From Deltaproteobacteria bacterium (lineage in GTDB: Bacteria > Desulfobacterota > Desulfobacteria > Desulfobacterales > SURF-7), in contig JAFDJC010000045.1 of the NCBI GenBank assembly GCA_019307665.1, positions 1 to 18,968 of the forward strand: DNA of 18,968 bases, read 5' to 3'. Made by a program: the position numbers and the translations under genes. How positions within the stretch are numbered: the stretch's first letter is position 1; each line of letters opens with the position of its first letter. A model generated the notes under the pieces. That model had not been told where the DNA came from. It saw only the letters and a list, made by a program, of their open reading frames with translations, and ran no database searches. Of the stretch, positions 7,234-15,097 are shown in pieces.

Positions 7234-9258
7234 ATGAGCGAACATGGTAAAATATCTATGACCAAAGTTGATTATAATAAGGACAGAAAAAAAGCAAAGA
7301 ACCCTCTTAAGATAATGGACCTGTCTCTGCGTGACGGCCACCAGTCCTTGTTCGCCACAAGAGGTCGAACAGAAGACATGATTCCCGTGGCTGAAATGAT
7401 GGACGAAGTCGGATTCTGGGCTACCGAGACATGGGGCGGCGCTACATTTGATACCATGCATAGGTTTCTAAATGAAGACCCCTGGGAAAGAATCAGGACC
7501 CTGAAACGGTATTTTAAAAAGACGCCTTTTTCCATGCTTTTAAGGGGTCAGAACCTTGTTGGATACAGAAACTATGCAGATGATGTTGCCCGTGCATTTG
7601 TTGAAAGAGCCTGCGAAAACGGCATGGATATTTTTAGAACCTTTGATGCATTAAATGATTTTCGCAATTTTGATACGGTTGTGCCGGTGATAAAAGAATT
7701 CGGCAAACATTTTCAGGGTTGTATCTGCTATAGCATGACCGAACCCCGTCTTGGCGGAGATGTTTATAATCTGGATTATTATGTCAACAAGGCAAAAGAT
7801 CTTGAAAAAATGGGCGCTGACAGTATCTGTATCAAGGATATGGCAGGGCTTCTTGCGCCTTATGATGCGTACGAGGTTATTAAAGCAATCAAAGAGGCTG
7901 TTTCACCCCCGATCCATCTTCACAGTCATTTTACATCAGGACTTGCTCCCATGACACATTTAAAGGCGGCGGAGGCAGGCGTCGATATTATCGATACATG
8001 CATGGCACCCTATGCATACCGGACATCACATCCTGCGGTTGAACCGCTTGTTATGACGCTTCTCGGAACAAATCGGGATACCGGTTTTGATGTCAACCAT
8101 CTCGTAAAAATAGATGAAAAACTTGAAAAAGAAGTGATGCCGAAATACAGGCATTTCCTTGCAGAGAATAAAATGGCGATTACCGATATCAATGTTCTTC
8201 TGCACCAGACACCGGGCGGCATGCTTTCCAATCTCATCAACCAGTTGAAGGAAATGGACGCCCTTGACAGGATCGACGAGGTATATGCAGAGCTTCCGAG
8301 AGTACGAAAGGAACTCGGTCAGGTGCCGCTGGTGACGCCAACCAGTCAGATTGTCGGAATCCAGACCGTCAATAATGTACTTTTTGACGAAGGGGATGAA
8401 AGATACAAGATGATAACCGCACAGGTCAAGGATCTTTGCTACGGTCTTTATGGCAAGACAACAATACCGGTTGATCCTGATATTCAGAAAAAAGTGCTTA
8501 AAGGGTATGATCGCGGTGAAGAACCGATCACATGTCGGCCCGCTGAAATACTTGAACCTGAGCTTGAGCAGGCAAAAGCCGATGTAAAGGATCTTGCCGT
8601 CGATATTGATGATGAAATAATTTATGCGTTGTACCCGGTAACCGGTAAAAAGTTTCTGAAATGGAAATACGGCAAAGAAGAACCGCCTCCGGAAGTAAGG
8701 GCCAGGACGCTTGAAGAGGCTCTGAAAGAGCAGGAACTGGTAGCAAAAGCAAAATCCGGTCAGCTTGTTGAAAAAGCGCAAAAAGACGTACCGCAAAAGG
8801 GCGAAAGCTTGAGAGAATTTAATGTGTTTGTGGATAACGAATACTTTGATGTCGGGGTTGAAGAGATCGGCGGTTCGCCTGTAATCAGTTACGTTCAGCC
8901 TTCAATGGCACCGCCGGCAGCCATGCCTGTCGCACCGGCAGCTGTTCCCCATGCGGCACCGGTAGCAGTACCAGCACCACCACCAGCGCCCGAGCCGTCA
9001 AAACCTGCTGAGCCCGCAGCCCCTGCTGCTGGGGGGGATGTAAAAGGAACAGCTCTCACAGCCCCAATGCCGGGTATGATTGTAAATTATGAGAAAAAGG
9101 TTGGTGATACTGTTGAAGAAGGTGAAACAGTTGTCATACTGGAAGCCATGAAAATGGAAAATGCACTTCCGGCTCCGGCAAGCGGAACAGTGAAGGCGAT
9201 TAATTTCAGCAGCGGTGATTCGGTTGCTAAAAATGATGTTCTTTGTGTAATAGGTTGA
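7234..9258 (+). CDS. Pyruvate/oxaloacetate carboxyltransferase (5S / PycB / OadA type) fused to a C-terminal biotin carrier domain
   Basis: This 674-residue enzyme transfers carboxyl groups between biotin and pyruvate/oxaloacetate. The N-terminal TIM barrel starts with LRDGHQS (Asp34). It carries IKDMAG with Lys201, the lysine expected to be carboxylated, and HLHSH at 228-232, whose first two histidines with Asp34 should bind the divalent metal. A helical conserved carboxylase domain follows to about residue 555. An Ala/Pro-rich hinge spans about 562-605, then a lipoyl/biotinyl domain with EAMKMEN; Lys640 lies 35 residues from the C-terminus, the standard biotinylation position. AGAGGAGA at 7218-7225 is a good ribosome-binding site. 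No biotin carboxylase or membrane decarboxylase subunit is nearby. With the upstream 12S-like subunit it best fits a methylmalonyl-CoA:pyruvate transcarboxylase; pyruvate carboxylase subunit B is the main alternative. Confidence 0.92.
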   Translation: MSEHGKISMTKVDYNKDRKKAKNPLKIMDLSLRDGHQSLFATRGRTEDMIPVAEMMDEVGFWATETWGGATFDTMHRFLNEDPWERIRTLKRYFKKTPFSMLLRGQNLVGYRNYADDVARAFVERACENGMDIFRTFDALNDFRNFDTVVPVIKEFGKHFQGCICYSMTEPRLGGDVYNLDYYVNKAKDLEKMGADSICIKDMAGLLAPYDAYEVIKAIKEAVSPPIHLHSHFTSGLAPMTHLKAAEAGVDIIDTCMAPYAYRTSHPAVEPLVMTLLGTNRDTGFDVNHLVKIDEKLEKEVMPKYRHFLAENKMAITDINVLLHQTPGGMLSNLINQLKEMDALDRIDEVYAELPRVRKELGQVPLVTPTSQIVGIQTVNNVLFDEGDERYKMITAQVKDLCYGLYGKTTIPVDPDIQKKVLKGYDRGEEPITCRPAEILEPELEQAKADVKDLAVDIDDEIIYALYPVTGKKFLKWKYGKEEPPPEVRARTLEEALKEQELVAKAKSGQLVEKAQKDVPQKGESLREFNVFVDNEYFDVGVEEIGGSPVISYVQPSMAPPAAMPVAPAAVPHAAPVAVPAPPPAPEPSKPAEPAAPAAGGDVKGTALTAPMPGMIVNYEKKVGDTVEEGETVVILEAMKMENALPAPASGTVKAINFSSGDSVAKNDVLCVIG

Positions 9259-9290
9259 TCAAGATATTATAGTGTTTTACAGACTGCATC

Positions 9291-9316
9291 GGGGAGCCAG
9301 CCGGATATGGTTTCCC
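9291..9316 (+). terminator. Possible weak terminator after the biotin-fusion gene
   Basis: GGGGAGCCA (9291-9299) can pair with TGGTTTCCC (9308-9316) over nine positions, two of them G-U pairs, around an 8-nt loop. Only a short TTT and AT-rich DNA follow. It lies 32 bp after the stop codon, where the operon would be expected to end. The weak T-tract keeps confidence low. Confidence 0.35.
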
Positions 9317-9380
9317 TTTAATAGATTTTAATAATAATCCTACTTGTAATTATGACAGTCTCGTAAAAAATTCCAAGTCA

Positions 9381-9449
9381 GTCACTCCGGCGAAGGCCGG
9401 AGTCCAGCAATAATAGAAAATACTGGATTCCTGCTTTCGCAGGAATGAC
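9381..9449. repeat. REP-like intergenic element: two hairpins in inverted orientation
   Basis: Arm 1 (9381-9407) and arm 2 (9423-9449) are inverted copies of a 27-bp unit matching at 22 positions. Each arm is itself a perfect 8-bp hairpin: ACTCCGGC/GCCGGAGT with a GAAG loop (9384-9403), and ATTCCTGC/GCAGGAAT with a TTTC loop (9427-9446). The two hairpins can also pair with each other across a 15-nt AT-rich spacer. This unit (GTCATTCC...GGAATCCAG style) resembles repetitive extragenic palindromes scattered between genes in many Desulfobacterota. It lies between the biotin-fusion gene and sucC. No transposase is present, so any mobility would depend on an enzyme encoded elsewhere. Confidence 0.8.
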
Positions 9450-9521
9450 AAGAGGTGGACTTATTGACCCTTAACGAAGCTGTTAAGATTACAATTATGA
9501 TTATCAGGGGAGAAAGCTTGC

Positions 9522-10682
9522 ATGAAAATTCATGAATATCAGGCCAAAAAACTGCTCAGGAAATACAACATACCGGTGCCTGACGGTGGCGTAGCTCAAA
9601 ATTCAAAACAGGCTGTTAACGAAGCGTTAAAACTAAATGGTTTTCCTGTGGTTGTGAAAGCACAGATCCACGCAGGTGGAAGGGGAAAAGGCGGAGGCGT
9701 GAAGCCTGCTTCGTCAGCCGATGAGGTTAAAAAAGTTTCGGATGATATAATCGGCATGAACCTTGTGACTCATCAGACCGGCCCTGAAGGGCAGCGTGTT
9801 AAGACGGTTCTTGTGGAACAGGGGTTGAATATTGACAAAGAGCTGTATCTGAGCGTCATACCTGACAGAGAGACAGCCACTATCGTTATCATGGCAAGCG
9901 AAGCAGGCGGTATGGATATCGAAGCGGTTGCAGATGAGACACCGGAAAAGATTATCAGGGTGCATATAGATCCCCTTACCGGCATACAGCCCTATCATTG
10001 CCGCGAAGCTGCATTTGGTCTGAATCTTTCACCCGCTGTGATCAAGCACTTCAACCCGATGCTTACACGTTTGTACAGACTTTTTACAGACTATGACTGT
10101 TCGCTTGCAGAAATCAACCCGCTTGTGGTGACAAAAGAAGAAACAGTCATTGCGCTGGATGCAAAAATCAATTTTGACGATAACGCATTGTTTCGCCATA
10201 AGGATATTTTAGAATGTCGGGATGTTGATGAGGAAGATCCGCTGGAGGTTGAGGCGTCAAAGTATAATCTGAACTATATCAACATGGATGGTAATGTTGG
10301 TAATATGGTTAACGGAGCCGGCCTTGCCATGGCTACCATGGATATTATCAAGCTTGCCGGTGCGGAACCGGCAAATTTTCTTGATGTGGGCGGCGGGGCC
10401 AGTTCGGAAATGGTTGAAAACGGCTTCAGGATTATCCTGAGTGATGAAAAAGTGAAAGGGATATTGATTAATATTTTCGGCGGCATTCTGCGTTGTGATG
10501 TGCTGGCAAAGGGAGTCGTTGAGGCCGCAGAAAAAACCGGAATAAATGTACCGGTTGTCGTGCGCATGGAAGGGACCAATGTTGAGGAAGGCAGAAAGAT
10601 TCTGGATGAATCCGATCTGAACCTTGTAACAGCACGCGATTTAAAAGATGCTGCACAAAAGGTTGCGGAGATTGTAAGATGA
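9522..10682 (+). CDS. sucC: Succinyl-CoA synthetase (ADP-forming) beta subunit
   Basis: With SucD it interconverts succinyl-CoA plus ADP and phosphate with succinate plus ATP, linking the mutase product to energy conservation. The 386-residue length matches the family. It opens with MKIHEYQAKKLLRKY, followed by an ATP-grasp domain with KAQIHAGGRGKGGGVK, then CSLAEINPLV (Asn199) and ALDAKINFDDN (Asp213), the expected Mg-nucleotide ligands at the same numbering as in the E. coli enzyme. The C-terminal CoA-ligase domain has GNVGNMVNGAGLAMATMD and NIFGGILRCD. AGGGGAG at 9506-9512 gives a good ribosome-binding site. It overlaps sucD by 4 bp (ATGA). The nucleotide preference (ATP or GTP) cannot be read with confidence. 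Confidence 0.97.
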   Translation: MKIHEYQAKKLLRKYNIPVPDGGVAQNSKQAVNEALKLNGFPVVVKAQIHAGGRGKGGGVKPASSADEVKKVSDDIIGMNLVTHQTGPEGQRVKTVLVEQGLNIDKELYLSVIPDRETATIVIMASEAGGMDIEAVADETPEKIIRVHIDPLTGIQPYHCREAAFGLNLSPAVIKHFNPMLTRLYRLFTDYDCSLAEINPLVVTKEETVIALDAKINFDDNALFRHKDILECRDVDEEDPLEVEASKYNLNYINMDGNVGNMVNGAGLAMATMDIIKLAGAEPANFLDVGGGASSEMVENGFRIILSDEKVKGILINIFGGILRCDVLAKGVVEAAEKTGINVPVVVRMEGTNVEEGRKILDESDLNLVTARDLKDAAQKVAEIVR

Positions 10683-11554
10683 GCATATTTGTCAACAAAG
10701 ATACAAAACTACTGGTTCAAGGGATTACAGGAAAAGAAGGGAAGTTTCATACCGCACAGTGCGCCTCATATGGTACCAATGTAGTGGCCGGTGTTACTCC
10801 CGGGAAAGGGGGGCAGGAAGCGGATGGAATTCCTGTTTTTAACACAGTGAAAGCGGCTGTTGCAGAAACCGGGGCAAACTGCAGCATGATATTTGTCCCT
10901 CCGCCTTTTGCAGCAGATGCGATAATGGAAGCAGTCGATGCCGGCATCGAATTGATTGTTACAATTACCGAAGGCATTCCGGTAATGGATATGTTGAAAG
11001 TGAAAAACTTCCTGAAGGGTTCAAGTTCCCGGCTTATCGGTCCGAATTGTCCGGGAATTATCACTCCAGGCGAAGCCAAAATCGGAATTATGCCCGGACA
11101 TATTCATATGCCAGGGGGACCTGTCGGGGTTGTCTCCCGATCAGGGACATTGACCTATGAAGTCGTTCATCAGCTTAGCCAAAGGGAGATGGGACAGACA
11201 ACATGCATCGGTATAGGGGGTGATCCGGTGAATGGTACGGACTTTATTGATTGTCTTAATGCTTTTCAGAAAGACCCTGACACGCAGGCTATTGTTATGG
11301 TAGGCGAAATAGGTGGTAATGCCGAAGAAGAAGCAGCGGCGTTTATATCAGAACATGTGACAAAACCGGTTGTTGGTTTTATCGCGGGGCTGACAGCGCC
11401 TCCGGGCAGACGTATGGGACATGCAGGTGCAATTATCAGCGGCAGCAGCGGCACTGCTCAGGGAAAGATTTTAGCGATGAAAGACGCCGGCATTCACATA
11501 TGTGAAAATCTTGGAATGCTTGGAGATATTTGTGTCGAAGCCTTTAAAAGATAG
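10679..11554 (+). CDS. sucD: Succinyl-CoA synthetase alpha subunit
   Basis: This is the CoA-binding and phosphohistidine-carrying subunit, 291 residues, the normal family size. The N-terminal Rossmann-type CoA domain contains VQGITGKEGKFHTAQ and VTPGKGG. The ligase domain has GPNCPGIITPGE and VVSRSGTLTYEVV. The active-site loop RRMGHAGAIISG places the phosphorylated His at residue 248, next to the E. coli position. Its start codon overlaps the sucC stop (ATGA), so the two subunits should be made in equal amounts by translational coupling. hypA begins only 11 bp after its stop with its own GAGGAG, so sucCD and hypAB are probably on one transcript. Confidence 0.97.
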   Translation: MSIFVNKDTKLLVQGITGKEGKFHTAQCASYGTNVVAGVTPGKGGQEADGIPVFNTVKAAVAETGANCSMIFVPPPFAADAIMEAVDAGIELIVTITEGIPVMDMLKVKNFLKGSSSRLIGPNCPGIITPGEAKIGIMPGHIHMPGGPVGVVSRSGTLTYEVVHQLSQREMGQTTCIGIGGDPVNGTDFIDCLNAFQKDPDTQAIVMVGEIGGNAEEEAAAFISEHVTKPVVGFIAGLTAPPGRRMGHAGAIISGSSGTAQGKILAMKDAGIHICENLGMLGDICVEAFKR

Positions 11555-11565
11555 AGGAGCTTTTC

Positions 11566-11913
11566 ATGCATGAAATGGGAATAGCAATACAGATTATCGA
11601 TATTGCCTCAGCTTCAATTCCTGATAATATGAAAGACATACGTATTGAAAAGGTCAACCTGCGAATAGGCAAGCTGTCAGCCGTTGTGCCGGCAAGCTTG
11701 ACATTCTGCTTTGAAATCGCCGCAAAAGATACCCCCCTTGCAGGCGCCAAACTGAATATCGAAGAGATACCTGTTAAAGCAAGGTGTCGAAAATGTGATA
11801 ACGAATGGATGATTACAGACCCGGTGTTTAATTGTGTAAAGTGCGATTCCGGTGACATAGATATTATATCAGGCCGGGAGTTGGATATTGTCTCGCTGGA
11901 AACAGCTGAGTAA
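11566..11913 (+). CDS. hypA: Hydrogenase nickel incorporation protein HypA
   Basis: HypA delivers nickel to the large subunit of [NiFe] hydrogenases together with HypB. The 115-residue protein starts with MHEMGIA; the N-terminal Met-His-Glu is the family's nickel-binding site (His2). The zinc domain shows two CxxC pairs, Cys74/Cys77 (ARCRKC) and Cys90/Cys93 (FNCVKC), spaced as expected. NLRIGKLSAVVPASLTFCF matches the conserved core. GAGGAG lies 6 nt before the ATG. It is 11 bp from sucD and 34 bp before hypB. Hydrogenase structural genes and hypCDEF are not in the window. Confidence 0.96.
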   Translation: MHEMGIAIQIIDIASASIPDNMKDIRIEKVNLRIGKLSAVVPASLTFCFEIAAKDTPLAGAKLNIEEIPVKARCRKCDNEWMITDPVFNCVKCDSGDIDIISGRELDIVSLETAE

Positions 11914-11947
11914 ATAAATCTAGCATTTCTAATAAGAGGAAATCGTC

Positions 11948-12613
11948 ATGGAAATAAAGGTTGTCCGCAGAGTTCTGGATGTAAACGAAAAAATGGCCGA
12001 CCAGAACAGAAAAATGTTTGCTGAAAAGGGAGTGTTTGTACTGAATGTTATGAGTTCTCCCGGAGCCGGTAAGTCTACTACTCTGGAAAAGACACTGTCT
12101 ATTTTGAAACCCGACATCAATTGCGCTGTTATCGTTGGAGATATCTGTACTACCAACGATGCAGACCGTCTTGCGAAAACAGGAGCTCCGGTTGTGCAAG
12201 TCAATACCGACGAGTTCGGCGGTGATTGTCATTTGGCGGCCCATGTAATTGAAAAAGCGGCCGAAGGTTTGGACCTTGATGAAACTGAACTGCTGATTGT
12301 AGAAAATGTCGGAAACCTTGTCTGTCCTGCCGAGTTCGATATTGGTGAAGATGCAAGGGCGGTTGTTCTTTCCGTAACAGAAGGTGAAGATAAGCCTGTA
12401 AAATATCCCTTGATGTTCAGGGTATGCGATGTTGCACTTTTAAATAAAATCGACCTTCTGCCATATCTGAGTTTCGATATTGAAAAGGCAAGGAGCTATA
12501 TACTCCAGGTACACCCGGGTATGCCGATTTTCGATGTTTCCGCACAGACAGGTGAAGGCCTCGAACTCTGGATCGGGTGGTTGAAGGAAGTTGTCAAAAA
12601 AAAATTAGGGTAA
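11948..12613 (+). CDS. hypB: Hydrogenase maturation GTPase HypB
   Basis: HypB is a G3E-family GTPase that releases nickel to HypA and the hydrogenase precursor. The 221-residue chain has Walker A SSPGAGKST (36-44), GGDCHLAAH with the metal-binding pair Cys94-His95, NVGNLVCPAEFDIGE with Cys126, the third metal ligand of the dimer interface, and NKIDLLP (166-172) for guanine recognition. It lacks the His-rich or CxxCGC nickel-storage N-terminus seen in some species, so storage is not expected. The switch I stretch reads GDICTTNDADR, with an extra Cys67 where many HypB proteins have a polar residue. AGAGGA about 10 nt upstream supports the ATG. It ends 27 bp from the convergent diguanylate cyclase gene with no clear terminator between them. 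Confidence 0.97.
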   Translation: MEIKVVRRVLDVNEKMADQNRKMFAEKGVFVLNVMSSPGAGKSTTLEKTLSILKPDINCAVIVGDICTTNDADRLAKTGAPVVQVNTDEFGGDCHLAAHVIEKAAEGLDLDETELLIVENVGNLVCPAEFDIGEDARAVVLSVTEGEDKPVKYPLMFRVCDVALLNKIDLLPYLSFDIEKARSYILQVHPGMPIFDVSAQTGEGLELWIGWLKEVVKKKLG

Positions 12614-12640
12614 CTTAAAGACACTGAAGCAATGACAATT

Positions 12641-14821
12641 CTATGCTACTGCAATCCTGTTGCGTCCCTCTGATTTTGCTAAATAAAGTGCCCGGTCGGA
12701 AGCATTGATAACCTCATCCGTAGTCTGCCCGTGCTCGGGGAAGGCCGCAACTCCCAGCGATATGGTTATTGACAGGCTTCTTCCATGATAGTTTATCTTG
12801 AGTTCATCTTCTGTTTTTAATCTCAGCGCTTCTGCCTTTGCTTTTGAGTCTTCCAGAGAAGTTTCAGGCAGTATGAGGACGAATTCTTCTCCGCCAAAAC
12901 GGCATGCAATATCTTCCTGGCGCACAGATTTTTTTAGAAAAGCGCCAAGTTCTTTCAGAATGATGTCTCCTGCTTCGTGGCTGTATGTGTCATTAAATTT
13001 TTTAAAGTGGTCAACGTCGATCATGATGATGCCGAGCGATATGCCGTGACGTATGGCCCGCTGGGCTTCAAACTGGAGAGTTTTCTGCATATGACGGCGA
13101 TTAAAAAGGCCGGTCAGGGGGTCATGAATTGACTGTATTCTCAACGTTTCCCTGAGCCTGAGGCTGGTTAGAGGGGGCGCATAATGCTCAAGCAGGCTGG
13201 TCATCACGATCTTTTTTGAGTCGAAATATTTTTCCTGGTTTTCCTTAGGTCGTTGATCGATTTTTTTATTAAGCGTCAGATGAAGCATGCCGAGTAATTC
13301 ACCCTGAGCAATCATTGGCGCACAAATATATGGTCTGGCTGGAAAGTTTTTTAAATGGGGGCAAAGCGGATCGATGTCAATATTTTTTACGATATGTATA
13401 GTACTGAGACGAATGGACCAACACTCGTTTGCCGGGGATTCGGTATCTTCAAACATATTATCACCCCATGAAGCCACAACCCTCAGGTCGCTGCTATGTT
13501 TGTCGTAAATACTGAAATATCCTGAATCTTTTGGGAAGAGTTTTTTGCAGAACCTTTCCACAAGATTATATGTCTCTTCTTCTGTATCGCATGCTTGGAA
13601 AAGGCCGCCGATTTGACTGAAGAGTATCGTCTCATTCGTTCGTTTCTCAAGCTCGGCAACGGTCTGCAGCAGTTTTTTATTTGTTTCCCGATGCTCTGCT
13701 GTGCGCTCTTCGATTTTTTCCTCAAGATGTTCCTGGTGTTTTTTGAGGGCTTCTTCCGCTTCTTTTCTCTCGGTTATTTGATTTATGGCTGTTGTAACAA
13801 GTGTATCAAAGAAACGAATCAGGCTTTGAATTTCATTCCTGCCGCTTTCTTTAAGATCAAGTCCTGAAATATCCATTACCGTTTGTTTGGCTTTTTGTCT
13901 CAGTTTTTTTAAGGGACTTACCAGGTATAGCGTAAAAATTGCACCTAATGATACGGCAGTTATAAGGACAATAAGTGAAAGCTTTAAAAAATGCTTTCGG
14001 TTATCTTCCACAAGATTATATGAAGGCTCTGTATTGATTTCAACCATTACGCTGAATAGTTTTTCTGCAATTTCTGTTGGTGAATAGTGAATTACTTTAA
14101 ATTTATCCGGTAGTTCGATACGTATCGAGTTTACATCTTGGATGCTTTTCCTCATGGTGGCAGTATCAATATCAGGCCTTTCATCAAAAGGGAGGGAACT
14201 GGCGATAATACCGTCAAGAGAACCAAAGGTCATATGTACTTCAGTTTCAAATGCAATTTTTTTTGCATAATTGTTATCTATCCAGGTGCCGATCATGAAC
14301 GAGCCTACTATTTTCTCATTGTATAAGGCCGGCGTAATCGCAACAATTGCCCATTGCCCTTCGGTCTGTATCGCAGTGGTGTATGTTCCGCCGAATAATG
14401 CACTATTGACCCCAGGGATATTTTCTATTTCTTGTTTTTTAAACGGCGCATGCGCTTTATAGATGATGCGGTGGTTGATGTCTGCGACCTGAAAAATGTC
14501 TGTTCCTATATCAAGGAAAAGATCGTCCATGGCTGTTTTGAGAGCAGTAATATCACCTTTAGATTTACGAAAGTGGGACAGGCCTGCCATGAGATCAGTA
14601 TGTTTTTTCAATGTAATGGCGAGAACACGCAGCTTATTTTCTTCTCTGTCAATGAGGCTCTCGACAATAAAATAAATATCTTCCGCCTTACTGTTTTCCT
14701 TGACAAGGAGTGTGTCCTTTAATGCCTTTACTTCTATATAATAAAAGTAGGATGTTATAGCCAATACGATTAAAACCGTCATGCCGATAATCGGAAATAC
14801 AATGCTGATTCTTTTTAACAT
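12641..14821 (-). CDS. Membrane-bound sensor diguanylate cyclase (Cache-like, HAMP, GAF, GGDEF)
   Basis: The 726-residue protein should make cyclic di-GMP in response to a periplasmic and a cytoplasmic signal. Helix 1 is at about 5-28. A periplasmic sensing region of about 245 residues follows, with a Cache-like core (TDIFQVADINHRIIYKAH ... VGSFMIG around 105-180). Helix 2 is at about 278-301, then HAMP (about 298-350), a Glu/Lys-rich coiled coil (about 345-395), a GAF domain (about 395-540) and the catalytic domain (about 555-726). The active site is GGEEF (643-647), with IDVDHFKKFND upstream and the inhibitory I-site RQED (634-637) five residues before it. The enzyme therefore looks both active and product-inhibited. 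GGAGAG lies just before the ATG. It is convergent with hypB and divergent from the acyltransferase gene. Target pathway and ligand are unknown. Confidence 0.93.
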   Translation of the reverse strand: MLKRISIVFPIIGMTVLIVLAITSYFYYIEVKALKDTLLVKENSKAEDIYFIVESLIDREENKLRVLAITLKKHTDLMAGLSHFRKSKGDITALKTAMDDLFLDIGTDIFQVADINHRIIYKAHAPFKKQEIENIPGVNSALFGGTYTTAIQTEGQWAIVAITPALYNEKIVGSFMIGTWIDNNYAKKIAFETEVHMTFGSLDGIIASSLPFDERPDIDTATMRKSIQDVNSIRIELPDKFKVIHYSPTEIAEKLFSVMVEINTEPSYNLVEDNRKHFLKLSLIVLITAVSLGAIFTLYLVSPLKKLRQKAKQTVMDISGLDLKESGRNEIQSLIRFFDTLVTTAINQITERKEAEEALKKHQEHLEEKIEERTAEHRETNKKLLQTVAELEKRTNETILFSQIGGLFQACDTEEETYNLVERFCKKLFPKDSGYFSIYDKHSSDLRVVASWGDNMFEDTESPANECWSIRLSTIHIVKNIDIDPLCPHLKNFPARPYICAPMIAQGELLGMLHLTLNKKIDQRPKENQEKYFDSKKIVMTSLLEHYAPPLTSLRLRETLRIQSIHDPLTGLFNRRHMQKTLQFEAQRAIRHGISLGIIMIDVDHFKKFNDTYSHEAGDIILKELGAFLKKSVRQEDIACRFGGEEFVLILPETSLEDSKAKAEALRLKTEDELKINYHGRSLSITISLGVAAFPEHGQTTDEVINASDRALYLAKSEGRNRIAVA

Positions 14822-15020
14822 GAAAGCTCTCCAGCCCTGTTTCTCAATTCATTCTGTTCTGTTTTGTTTATTTGATGTATGGTTATAATTTCATGTCGCT
14901 GAAAAAGCAAGGAGAGATGACCGTATATGTTAATAGCACTTTAAAATGTCCGGTTTTAATTAAATTGCATGCTGGATTGTAAAATTTTTGTAAAGGTAGT
15001 AAATTATCTGTCAAAAACCG

Positions 15021-15049
15021 TTGGCTTTACATAAAATTGTATTTTATCT
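15021..15049 (+). promoter_or_regulatory. Candidate promoter for the acyltransferase gene
   Basis: In the 273-bp divergent gap, TTGGCT (15021-15026) and TTATCT (15044-15049) are 17 bp apart, about 45 bp before the acyltransferase start. The surrounding DNA is AT-rich. The match is fair only, and no competing stronger pair was seen. Confidence 0.35.
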
Positions 15050-15065
15050 TTATGATTGATACCAT

Positions 15066-15097
15066 GGAGGAGTGAATAATGGGAGGAGTGAACAATG
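15066..15097 (+). repeat. 16-bp tandem duplication carrying ribosome-binding site plus start codon
   Basis: The unit GGAGGAGTGAAYAATG occurs at 15066-15081 and 15082-15097, identical except for one T/C. Each copy has a strong GGAGGAG and an ATG. The second ATG (15095) starts the acyltransferase. The first (15079) is in another frame and opens a 13-codon reading frame that ends inside the acyltransferase gene. It may act as a small overlapping upstream frame or simply be a slippage duplication. Confidence 0.75.

Noticed and set aside
8026..8796. 256-codon minus-strand reading frame opposite the biotin-fusion gene
   Set aside because: It is rich in Phe, Arg and Lys with no known domain, and it lies wholly antisense to a well-conserved enzyme. 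It is a shadow frame.
9464..9495. Promoter for sucCD from TTGACC (9464) with TACAAT (9490)
   Set aside because: The spacing is 20 bp, outside the usual range, and nearer -10 candidates match poorly.
14917..14982. Twenty-one-codon frame with AAGGAGAG directly before its ATG
   Set aside because: The Shine-Dalgarno touches the start codon, leaving no usable spacing, and the peptide shows no features.
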